Made by a program: the position numbers and the translations under genes. The notes under the pieces were generated by a model that saw nothing but the letters and a program-made list of their open reading frames with translations, had not been told where the DNA came from and did no database searches. A DNA stretch of 64,000 bases from an uncultured Pseudomonadales bacterium (lineage in GTDB: Bacteria > Pseudomonadota > Gammaproteobacteria > Pseudomonadales > Azotimanducaceae), in assembly GCA_958296195.1 (NCBI GenBank), contig OY282455.1, forward strand, positions 3,534,001 to 3,598,000. Direction: 5' to 3'. Position 1 is the stretch's first letter. Each line of letters begins with the position of its first letter. This document shows positions 16,986-24,263 of this stretch, piece after piece.

Positions 16986-17456
16986 ATGGCTAGTCAATGG
17001 ACAGCCCGGCCGATGGACAGCGCCGTTGAGGGAGAACGCGCCAGCTGGCACCACTACACGGAGTCTGGGCTTGACAACGTCTGGTTGGATGGTGGCGTGA
17101 AGCGCCACGAGACGGCTTACGGCCCCGGCATTTCGATTAAGGACGTGGACGGGCTTAACGACGTCATCGCGGACTGGATCGTTTCCCGGAAGAGCTATTG
17201 GAGCGGACGGGAGGTTCGGTTTCTCCGCAAGCGCATGGGCCTCTCCCAAAAGGGCCTTGCCGATTTACTGGGCTACTCGGACCAGCAAGTTCACCGCTGG
17301 GAGAGTGGCAAGGCGGAAATTCCCGCCCCCGCGTCCCGGCTGCTTCGCCTGCTTGTGCGCGAATGGAACAGCAAGGCGGACGAGCCCGCGCCGGCCTTTC
17401 TCCGGGAGTTGCTGGAGCACGCCGTTGAAGCCGACGGCATCCGGATGGCGGTTTAG
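16986..17456 (+). CDS. HTH (MqsA-like) antitoxin/transcription regulator
   Basis: A 156-residue protein with a conserved N-terminal half (YTESGLDNVWLDGGVKRHET, then YGPGISIKDVDGLNDVIADWIV) and an XRE-type helix-turn-helix (SGREVRFLRKRMGLSQKGLA then DLLGYSDQQVHRWESGKAEIP). That layout is typical of regulators paired with DUF4258 proteins. Unlike E. coli MqsA it has no N-terminal CxxC zinc site. AAGGAGGAG lies just before ATG 16986. It probably binds the toxin and the palindrome at 16630-16642 to autoregulate. It converges with djlA, 33 bases away. Confidence 0.8.
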   Translation: MASQWTARPMDSAVEGERASWHHYTESGLDNVWLDGGVKRHETAYGPGISIKDVDGLNDVIADWIVSRKSYWSGREVRFLRKRMGLSQKGLADLLGYSDQQVHRWESGKAEIPAPASRLLRLLVREWNSKADEPAPAFLRELLEHAVEADGIRMAV

Positions 17457-17489
17457 GGTCCTGGCGGGTTGGCGCCGGAGGCAGGTCCC

Positions 17490-18308
17490 TCAGCCAGCGT
17501 TGGCGCGGTTGGCCATGATGAGGTCGTAGGAGGTCTTGATTTCGGCGGTGCGTTGGGTGGCGACGCGCATCATGTCCTCGGGCAGGCCCTTGGACACCAG
17601 CTTGTCCGGGTGGTGCTTGCTGATGAGGCGGCGGTAGGCGCGTTTGATGACGGCGTCGCTGTCCGATGCGGAGACGCCCAAGGCGCGGTAGGCACCTTGC
17701 AGTTCCGCGTGGCTTGGCGCCCGAGGCCCGGCGCGATGGCCGTCCTCGTGGCTGTAGTGGGCGCGGCTGGACATGCCGGCCACGATGGCCTCCACCTGCC
17801 GGTAGGCCGCCTCCGGGACGCGCAGCCGCTGGGCGATCTCGTGCAGCACCTCCTGCTCCGCACGACCCACCGCGCCGTCCGCCCAAGCGGCGGACATCTG
17901 AATGTGCAGGAACAGCATCTTCAGTTGCGAAGCGCCACCGTAAGCCGCTTGGAAGGCCGATAGGGCATCAGCCAAGTCGAAATCCGGCGCCTTGCCCAGA
18001 TTGAACATGGCCCGCGCCTCCCGGCGCCGCTCCGCATTCATGCCGAGTTGCCCCATCACCTGCTCGGCGACCTCGATCTCCTCCCGGGAAACGCGCCCAT
18101 CCACCTTGGAGAGGTGGCCCATGACGGCGAAGGTGGTGTTGAAGAAGACGGCTCGGTCCGGGCTGCCGAAGCGAAAGCTGGCCCCCCGGCTCTGCCCGCC
18201 CCCAACCTGATCCCACAGGTGGCCAAGGAACAGGCCCAACAGAGCGCCGACCGGGCCGAAGAACAACAGCCCCAAAATGCCCCCGGTCAGCTTGCCGTTC
18301 CAACTCAT
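17490..18308 (-). CDS. djlA: DjlA-type membrane-anchored J-domain co-chaperone
   Basis: A 272-residue protein with the DjlA architecture: a single N-terminal transmembrane segment (GGILGLLFFGPVGALLGLFLG, about residues 8-28), a TerB-like helical domain (FFNTTFAVMGHLSKVDGRVS to SAAWADGAVG) and a C-terminal J domain (LQGAYRALGVS to the end) with the HPD motif in ISKHHPDKL. J proteins stimulate the ATPase of DnaK, and DjlA does so at the inner membrane. I chose ATG 18308 because it places the membrane anchor at the N-terminus; the frame upstream overlaps the SDR gene and is unlike protein. It lies 37 bases after the SDR. Confidence 0.92.
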   Translation of the reverse strand: MSWNGKLTGGILGLLFFGPVGALLGLFLGHLWDQVGGGQSRGASFRFGSPDRAVFFNTTFAVMGHLSKVDGRVSREEIEVAEQVMGQLGMNAERRREARAMFNLGKAPDFDLADALSAFQAAYGGASQLKMLFLHIQMSAAWADGAVGRAEQEVLHEIAQRLRVPEAAYRQVEAIVAGMSSRAHYSHEDGHRAGPRAPSHAELQGAYRALGVSASDSDAVIKRAYRRLISKHHPDKLVSKGLPEDMMRVATQRTAEIKTSYDLIMANRANAG

Positions 18309-18345
18309 GCGCAGCCCCCAGGCCGTGCTTGCCGGCCGAAGAACG

Positions 18346-19092
18346 CTACAGGCCGCCGGTGACGTACAGGCATTGGCCGGTGATCCAATCCGCCGCTGGG
18401 GACGCCATGAACACCACGGCGTGGCCGATGTCCTCCGGGGCGCCCAGCCGCCCAAGGGGAACGCCGATGATCCGCTCCACCGGCTTGCCCTCCGGGAAGT
18501 TGGTGGATTGGTTGAAGTTCTCAGTGGGAATGGGACCCGGCGCCACGGCGTTGACGCGGATGTTGGGGGCCAACTCCGCCGCCAAAGTCTGCGTCAGGCT
18601 GTTCACCGCCGCCTTGGAGGCGCCGTAGGGACCGTTCTTCATTTGCGGCCCGGTCGCCGCCCGGGAGGAGATGTTGATGATGCTGCCATGCTGCATGGCC
18701 GCCGCGGCTTTCACCGCGCCGCTCCATACGGCCTTCAGGTTCAAGTCCAGTTGGGCGTCCCAACGATCCTCCGGCGTACGGGTGAGGTAGCGGGGAGTGG
18801 CGTCCGGCAGCCCGCCGGCATTGTTGACCCAGACATCCAAGCCGCCCAACTCCTTAGCCACCGCCACTAGCAGGTCCAACTGCTCACCGACGGTCACGTC
18901 CACCGGAACAACCACCGCCCGCCGACCGCGGCCTTGCACCGCGGCGGCCACCTCCTCCAGGTCGGAGCGGGTGCGGGCGCCCAGCACCAAGTCCGCGCCG
19001 GCCTCCGCCAAGCACAGGGTAATGCCCCGACCGATGCCCTTGCCGGCTCCAGTGACCACCGCCACCTTGCCGTCCAGCCGAAATGCGTCCAT
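18346..19092 (-). CDS. SDR-family NAD(P)-dependent oxidoreductase
   Basis: A 248-residue classical SDR. TGAGKGIGRG (about 16-25) binds the cofactor, NNAGG is the structural motif, IINISSRAATG carries the catalytic Ser, and PYGASKAAV the Tyr and Lys. The VNAVAPGPIPTE and WITGQCLYVTGG tail resembles the SDR at 664-1443, with which it forms a paralogous pair. ATG 19092 is preceded by GAGGGAGA. It is divergent from the P450 gene at 19367, and P450/SDR neighbours often hydroxylate and then oxidise the same alicyclic compound; that link is inference here. The intervening 274 bases would hold both promoters. Confidence 0.9.
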   Translation of the reverse strand: MDAFRLDGKVAVVTGAGKGIGRGITLCLAEAGADLVLGARTRSDLEEVAAAVQGRGRRAVVVPVDVTVGEQLDLLVAVAKELGGLDVWVNNAGGLPDATPRYLTRTPEDRWDAQLDLNLKAVWSGAVKAAAAMQHGSIINISSRAATGPQMKNGPYGASKAAVNSLTQTLAAELAPNIRVNAVAPGPIPTENFNQSTNFPEGKPVERIIGVPLGRLGAPEDIGHAVVFMASPAADWITGQCLYVTGGL

Positions 19093-19366
19093 GCAAAATC
19101 TCCCTCATCAAACAAAAAAAGGCCCCCCGCCTAAGCAAGCGCCCCATCCGCTTCCCCATGCGTTTGCAAACCGGCGCTTGCCGGGCAGCCCGCCAATCCA
19201 CGGACAGTGCTCCGCCCCGCCGAGCGCTTCGCCAACTTCGAGCAACGGGTGCAATTAGACCGCCTATCCGCTGGCGGGGTTTTACACTATATTGGAATTT
19301 GGGCGGGAGTTCCTGGCCGCGGCGCCGGTTTCCCGCCGCAACGCGACAACGCAAAGGAACTCCATC

Positions 19367-20653
19367 ATGACAGCCTTGGCCAATTACAACTTGCTGGAGG
19401 ACGGCACCCGCGAGTGCCCGTTCCCCTACTTCAACGCCATTCGCCGGGAGCAGCCCGTTTACTTCATGGAGGAGCTGGGCGCTTGGTACGTCTCCCGCTA
19501 CGAGGACGTGCGCCACGTCAAGAAGCATCCGGAGATATTCTCCAACAACATCTTTGAACTCGGCGCCCAGCGGGGCGCCAGCCGCGACATCGCCGAGAGC
19601 TACCGCAACGAGCATGGCTGGCGGCGCGTCTCCACCCTGCAGCGCACGGATCCGCCGCTGCACACCAAGTACCGCAAGCTCATCAACCACGCCTTCACCG
19701 TCAAGCGCATCCGCGCCATGACGCCCTATGTGGAAACCGTGGTCAACGACCTCATCGACGGCTTCATCGACCAAGGCCGGTGCGATTTCGTCTGGGACTT
19801 CGCCATTCCCCTGCCCTGCACCGTCATCGCCGACCAATTAGGCGTCCCCGGGGAGAAAATCTGGCAACTGAAGGAGTGGTCGGACGCCATGCTCGCCCCC
19901 GGCGGCGGCTTCACCGACGACGCGGCGGCCCTGAAGTGCGGCCAACTGGTGGTGGAAGCGCAGCAGTTTTTCGCCAAGGTCATCGAAGAGCGGCGGCGGG
20001 AACCCCGAGACGACATCATTTCCGACTTGGTGCATACCAAGGTCACCGACGACCAAGGCGCGGAACGCCACCTGGACATGCATGAACTGCAGGACTTGCT
20101 CGACCAACTGCTCACCGGCGGCAACGAAACCACCACCAACGCCATCGGCTCCGCGCTGATGCTGCTCCTGCAGCGCCCCGGCACCATGCAGCGAATGCGC
20201 GAAGACCCCAAGCTGCTGCGCAACTTCATTGAGGAGTCCCTGCGCTTCGAGACGCCGGTGATCCACCTGTGGCGGGTCACCACCCAAGACACCGAGTTGG
20301 GCGGGGTGTCCTTGCCCAAGGGATCGAGCGTCGCCTTGGGCTACGCCTCCGCCAATCGGGACGAAACCGTGTTTGAGGACAGCGAGACTTTCGACATCGC
20401 CCGCAAGAAGCCTGGTGCGCACTTGGCCTTTGGCTCCGGGCCGCATCACTGCCCCGGCGCCGCCCTGGCCCGGCAGGAGATGTTCTCCACCTTCACCATT
20501 TTGCTGCACCGGCTGGAGAACATCCGCCTGCAGAATCCGGAGGATGAGTTCCTGCATGTGCCCAGCAGCTTTCTGAGGGGGTTGGCCCACCTCAACATCG
20601 ACTTCGACGTTCGCAACCGAGCGCCCCACCGCCCAGCCGCGTCCGTCTATTGA
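19367..20653 (+). CDS. Cytochrome P450
   Basis: A soluble class I bacterial P450 of 428 residues. The oxygen-activating I helix is LLTGGNETTTNAIG, the K-helix ExxR is EESLR, and the heme loop is FGSGPHHCPGAALAR with Cys362 as the axial thiolate. ATG 19367 follows AAGGAA; the open frame upstream has no protein-like content. P450s of this type need a ferredoxin and ferredoxin reductase, neither of which is adjacent. It is divergent from an SDR and 66 bases upstream of the GPP34-cytochrome gene. Whether those redox genes have anything to do with the P450 is unknown. Confidence 0.93.
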   Translation: MTALANYNLLEDGTRECPFPYFNAIRREQPVYFMEELGAWYVSRYEDVRHVKKHPEIFSNNIFELGAQRGASRDIAESYRNEHGWRRVSTLQRTDPPLHTKYRKLINHAFTVKRIRAMTPYVETVVNDLIDGFIDQGRCDFVWDFAIPLPCTVIADQLGVPGEKIWQLKEWSDAMLAPGGGFTDDAAALKCGQLVVEAQQFFAKVIEERRREPRDDIISDLVHTKVTDDQGAERHLDMHELQDLLDQLLTGGNETTTNAIGSALMLLLQRPGTMQRMREDPKLLRNFIEESLRFETPVIHLWRVTTQDTELGGVSLPKGSSVALGYASANRDETVFEDSETFDIARKKPGAHLAFGSGPHHCPGAALARQEMFSTFTILLHRLENIRLQNPEDEFLHVPSSFLRGLAHLNIDFDVRNRAPHRPAASVY

Positions 20654-20719
20654 CGGTGGGCTGTCGCCACGGCAAGCGCAGGTGATTCCGGGGACCTACC
20701 GCAGCCTGGGCGGCGCGTC

Positions 20720-21898
20720 ATGCTGACCTTTGCCGAAGAACTCGTCGTGCTGCTGAACGACGAGGACGGCGCACCCGTCCCGGTCCAAGAGGACGCACTC
20801 GCCTGCGCCCTGGCCGGCGCCGTGCTGCTGGATCTGGCGTTCGCTTATCGGATCGACACCGACCTGCAGACGCTCGTGGTCACCGACCGAACGCCGACCG
20901 GCAACCCCGCCCTAGACCGCATCCTAGCGAAGATCGCCGCCCGGCCAGAAGCAGCGGACACCCGAACCTGGATCAGGGAGTTGTCCGTCGATGAGGCCGC
21001 CGCCATTCACGAGGAAATGCTGTCCGGCCTGGTCGAGCGTGGCGTTTTGGCGCGGCAGGTTGAGAAGTTCCCTTGGAACCTCCGCACTCCGCGCCGGCCC
21101 ATCGTCAATGGCGAAGCCGCACAGGGGATCAGCCGGCGCATCCGTGCGGTGCTGCATTCCGACGGCATTCCCGACCCTCGGGACATCGCTCTGATCGCCC
21201 TGCTGGACGCCTGCGACCTCCTTGCCGACGTCTTCCCCGCAGCGGAGATCGAGCAATGCCGCGCCCGGATTGAGCAATTGCGCCTCATGGACTTGATCGG
21301 CCGCGAGCTGGCCGGCGCCATCGCCGACATCGAACGCACGATCATCGCCGCGCTTCGGGCCAGGTCGGCGCGGTTCCGCAGGCTGCTGCTGCATCTCTCC
21401 ACCATCGGCGGCTTGGGCGCAACGGCGGTGCTGCTCGCCCCCCGCATCCCCGCATCGGATCGATTCGGCCCCAGCTTGCTGCAGTCGCTCTGGTTCGACG
21501 AGCTCTGGCAGCAGTGGAGCGGCTACCTGCTTTTGGGGTTCAGCGGCGCGGGGCTGCTGGCCATGCTGCTTCTGAAGGTGCGGCCGGTGGCCCGGCTGGG
21601 CGGCGGCCATTGGTGGCGGCTGGCCCATGTCGGGTTCGGCCTTTGCTGCGCACTTCTTCTGTTCGCCCACACCGGCTTCCGCTTGGGCGCCAACCTCAAC
21701 GCGGCGCTCATGACCTCCTATTTGGCTGCGTTGACCTTTGGCGCCCTTGCCGGAATTTCCACCAACGGAGCGCCCCAGCTGCGCAGCATGGGGATTCCTC
21801 CCAAACTGCGCTCAATCCTGACGCGGCTGCACCGCGTGGCCTTCTATCCCCTGCCGGCGCTTGTGGCCATCCACATCCTCATCGTCTATCTTTACTAA
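20720..21898 (+). CDS. GPP34 domain fused to a bis-His (diheme b-type?) membrane domain
   Basis: A 392-residue two-part protein. Residues 1 to about 215 are a GPP34 (GOLPH3/Vps74-like) domain: LTFAEELVVLLNDEDG, then the ALAGAVLLDLA helix and TPTGNPALDRIL. In eukaryotes this fold binds phosphoinositides; bacterial roles are mostly unknown. The C-terminal half has about five hydrophobic helices. Two of them carry histidine pairs spaced 14 residues apart, H303/H317 and H371/H385, the pattern of two bis-histidyl b hemes across a membrane in cytochrome b proteins. It ends 12 bases before a multiheme cytochrome c gene, so the pair may pass electrons between membrane quinol and periplasmic hemes. 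The heme assignment is inference. Confidence 0.78.
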   Translation: MLTFAEELVVLLNDEDGAPVPVQEDALACALAGAVLLDLAFAYRIDTDLQTLVVTDRTPTGNPALDRILAKIAARPEAADTRTWIRELSVDEAAAIHEEMLSGLVERGVLARQVEKFPWNLRTPRRPIVNGEAAQGISRRIRAVLHSDGIPDPRDIALIALLDACDLLADVFPAAEIEQCRARIEQLRLMDLIGRELAGAIADIERTIIAALRARSARFRRLLLHLSTIGGLGATAVLLAPRIPASDRFGPSLLQSLWFDELWQQWSGYLLLGFSGAGLLAMLLLKVRPVARLGGGHWWRLAHVGFGLCCALLLFAHTGFRLGANLNAALMTSYLAALTFGALAGISTNGAPQLRSMGIPPKLRSILTRLHRVAFYPLPALVAIHILIVYLY

Positions 21899-21910
21899 GC
21901 AGACCGGCGC

Positions 21911-23386
21911 ATGGCGAGGAAGGCGGCTCTGTGGATTCTCTGCGTTTCGGGAACCTTGATCGCCACGGCCCTCGTCACCGCCTGGATGCTCGTGGGCGGC
22001 GACCGCCGGATGCTCCTGATCGGCAAGACCACGGACGCCCACCATCAGATTGAGACGACCTGCGAGACCTGCCACGCCGCAGCCCCCTTCGCCAGCGCGG
22101 CCGCGGCGGCGAAGGCGTTGAACAAAACCTGCCGGAATTGCCACGAGGATGCATTGCAGGCCGCCGAGGACAGCCATGCCCGCAAACTGTTCCGCAGCCC
22201 CCGAATGGCCGTTTATTGGGAAAAGCTCGATGCCCGCCTATGCACCGCCTGCCATGTCGAGCACCGCCCCGAGATCACGCGACCGGGTGCGGTCACCGTT
22301 GCCGAGGACTTCTGCGTGGCCTGCCATTCCGAGGGCGATCAGGATGTGCGCAAGGCCCGGCCCAGCCATGCGGGCCTAACTTTCGACACCTGCGCATCGG
22401 CCGGCTGCCACAACTACCACGACAACCGCGCCATCTATGAGGACTTTCTGGTGAGCTATGCCGGCCGGCCTTGGGTTGCATCGGCGCCTGTGCATGAGCT
22501 TGCCATGCGTTCCCGCGCCCAGAAGCCGCCGGCGGAGGCGGCAGGCAAGCGAGGCGCCGCCCTAGCGCCGGCAACGGCGCTGGCCGAGCAGACGGCGCTG
22601 CACGACTGGGCCGGCTCCGGCCATGCGGCGGCGGCAGTGAACTGCGCCGCCTGCCATGCGCCGGCGGCGGAAGGCACCTCCCGCGCCGCGGTCGAGGCAC
22701 AGTGGATCGCGACGCCGGACAGCGCCATCTGCGAGGGCTGCCACAAAACGCCGGCGCAGACCTTCGCCCAAGGCCGCCACGGCCTGCGCCGTCATCCCTC
22801 GCTCGCGCCCCCGCGCGATCCCAGCCGCAGGCTGGAGGCCATCGGCCTCAGCGGTCTGTTGCCCAAGGCCGCGGCGGCTTGGTTGGCGGATCTGCCACCG
22901 CCTATGCACATGACTGTCGCCGAAGCGCGCCTGCCGATGCGCCCCGAGGCCGCCGGCGAATCGCTCCACTGCGGGACCTGCCACCAGCCCCATGCGGTGA
23001 ACACCGAGCGGGCCGCGGTGGAAGCCTGCGCATCCTGCCACGATGGCACCCATAGCCGAGCCTACTTCGGCAGCGCCCACCATGAGCTGTGGCGAGCGGA
23101 ACTGGCCGGCCAGGCGCCGCCGGGCACTGGAGTGAGCTGCGCAACCTGCCACATGGCCAAGGCCGAACGCGGCGGCAAGGTGGTGACCAGCCACAACCAA
23201 AACGCCACTCTGCGGCCCAACGAGAAGATGATTCGGCCGGTCTGCCTCGATTGCCACGGCCTCGGCTTCGCGATCAACGCCCTCGCGGACGCCGACCTAG
23301 TGGCCCGGAACTTCCAAGGCAAGCCCTCCGTGCAGGTCGAAAGCATCGAATGGGCGGTGCGACGCACCCAGGAAACCGGCAATTAG
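21911..23386 (+). CDS. Membrane-anchored multiheme cytochrome c (about 11 hemes)
   Basis: A 491-residue protein with one N-terminal membrane anchor (about residues 8-28) and ten CxxCH heme sites: CETCH, CRNCH, CTACH, CVACH, CAACH, CEGCH, CGTCH, CASCH, CATCH and CLDCH. An eleventh, CASAGCH, has four residues between the cysteines. Additional histidines in between could serve as distal ligands. The protein should be exported, anchored and matured by the c-type cytochrome machinery, with the heme domain in the periplasm. Its start is 12 bases after the GPP34-cytochrome b gene, so the two are probably co-transcribed and function together. I cannot assign it to a named reductase. Confidence 0.9.
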   Translation: MARKAALWILCVSGTLIATALVTAWMLVGGDRRMLLIGKTTDAHHQIETTCETCHAAAPFASAAAAAKALNKTCRNCHEDALQAAEDSHARKLFRSPRMAVYWEKLDARLCTACHVEHRPEITRPGAVTVAEDFCVACHSEGDQDVRKARPSHAGLTFDTCASAGCHNYHDNRAIYEDFLVSYAGRPWVASAPVHELAMRSRAQKPPAEAAGKRGAALAPATALAEQTALHDWAGSGHAAAAVNCAACHAPAAEGTSRAAVEAQWIATPDSAICEGCHKTPAQTFAQGRHGLRRHPSLAPPRDPSRRLEAIGLSGLLPKAAAAWLADLPPPMHMTVAEARLPMRPEAAGESLHCGTCHQPHAVNTERAAVEACASCHDGTHSRAYFGSAHHELWRAELAGQAPPGTGVSCATCHMAKAERGGKVVTSHNQNATLRPNEKMIRPVCLDCHGLGFAINALADADLVARNFQGKPSVQVESIEWAVRRTQETGN

Positions 23387-23466
23387 TACACTGGATCACC
23401 TACCTTTCGGACTGTTCCCGTCTGGCAGGCGCTCTATTTGTTCTCAACCCGCTGACGCCACCGCAA

Positions 23467-23496
23467 TTGACAGATCAACCTCGCACTGGGTATAAG
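23467..23496 (+). promoter_or_regulatory. Sigma70-type promoter for the DUF3365 gene
   Basis: A perfect -35 TTGACA (23467-23472) and TATAAG (23491-23496, five of six) are 18 bases apart. Transcription would start near 23503, about 20 bases before ATG 23522. The DUF3365 gene can therefore be expressed apart from the multiheme operon. Confidence 0.6.
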
Positions 23497-23521
23497 CGAA
23501 GGCGTAATCGGAAGAATCGCC

Positions 23522-24091
23522 ATGCAGCAACGGTTCCGCAAGCCCATCAAAATTGCGCTTGCCGCCGCCATGACGATGGCGGCGGTTGGGGTCGCGGCGG
23601 AAGGAGTTTCCTACCGTCAAGCGGCCGACATGCTGTATCTGGTCATGTCCTCGGACCGGGCGGTCTATGCGCGCAAGGTGGTGCAGCGCTTGACTAGGGA
23701 TGAGCAGCTCCTCACCGCATCGGAGCATTTTGAGGACGATTCGGCGCTGCCGCTGCCAGCGCAGATGTTCCGCTTCGGCGCGGAAATGGCCGCGGACAAG
23801 ACCGAGGACTTTTCCTATTCACTGCTTTCCCTGCATCCGGTCAACAGGAAGAACGGCCCCGGAACGGATCTGGAGCGGGAGGGCCTCCAATTCGTCGCGG
23901 ACCACCCGGGAGAGAACTTCTATGGAGAGGAGGAGCTTGGCGGCGAGCGCTACTTCGCCGCCGTGTATCCCGATGTCGCCGTCGCCGAAGCCTGCGTCAA
24001 CTGCCACAACAACCACAAGGACTCCCCCCGCACCGACGCCGAGGTCGGCGACGTGATGGGCGGCGTGGTGATCCGCATCCCAATGGACTGA
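23522..24091 (+). CDS. DUF3365 (Tll0287-like) c-type heme protein
   Basis: A 189-residue exported protein: signal peptide 1-26 (ending GVAAEG), then a DUF3365/Tll0287-like domain. That domain family has a PAS-like fold with one c-type heme. The heme site is CVNCH (158-162) followed by NNHKDSP, as in the family. The family's NPxN-type region is represented by HPVNRKNGPGTDLEREGL. It probably acts in the periplasm as a redox or ligand sensor or as an electron carrier. It has its own strong promoter and follows the multiheme cytochrome after 135 bases. It converges with the GNAT gene. Confidence 0.85.
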   Translation: MQQRFRKPIKIALAAAMTMAAVGVAAEGVSYRQAADMLYLVMSSDRAVYARKVVQRLTRDEQLLTASEHFEDDSALPLPAQMFRFGAEMAADKTEDFSYSLLSLHPVNRKNGPGTDLEREGLQFVADHPGENFYGEEELGGERYFAAVYPDVAVAEACVNCHNNHKDSPRTDAEVGDVMGGVVIRIPMD

Positions 24092-24263
24092 CGGCGACGC
24101 CAGCCCCGGGCCTGCCTAGCCCCGCATCGGTTCGCCTCACGACACAGCTCTCCCAGCAGTCGGCAACGCCGCGGTGTGCAAAAAGGGAATCGGCCTTGCG
24201 GGTTCAGATCCCTGCCCTTCGCCCTCAGGCCCGATTGCCGTGCGGCGCCAACCAGCGTTGCGC

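Noticed and set aside
24170..24235. tRNA-like T-arm (GGGTTCAGATCCC)
   Set aside because: No matching acceptor, D or anticodon arms could be folded around it, so it is treated as chance.
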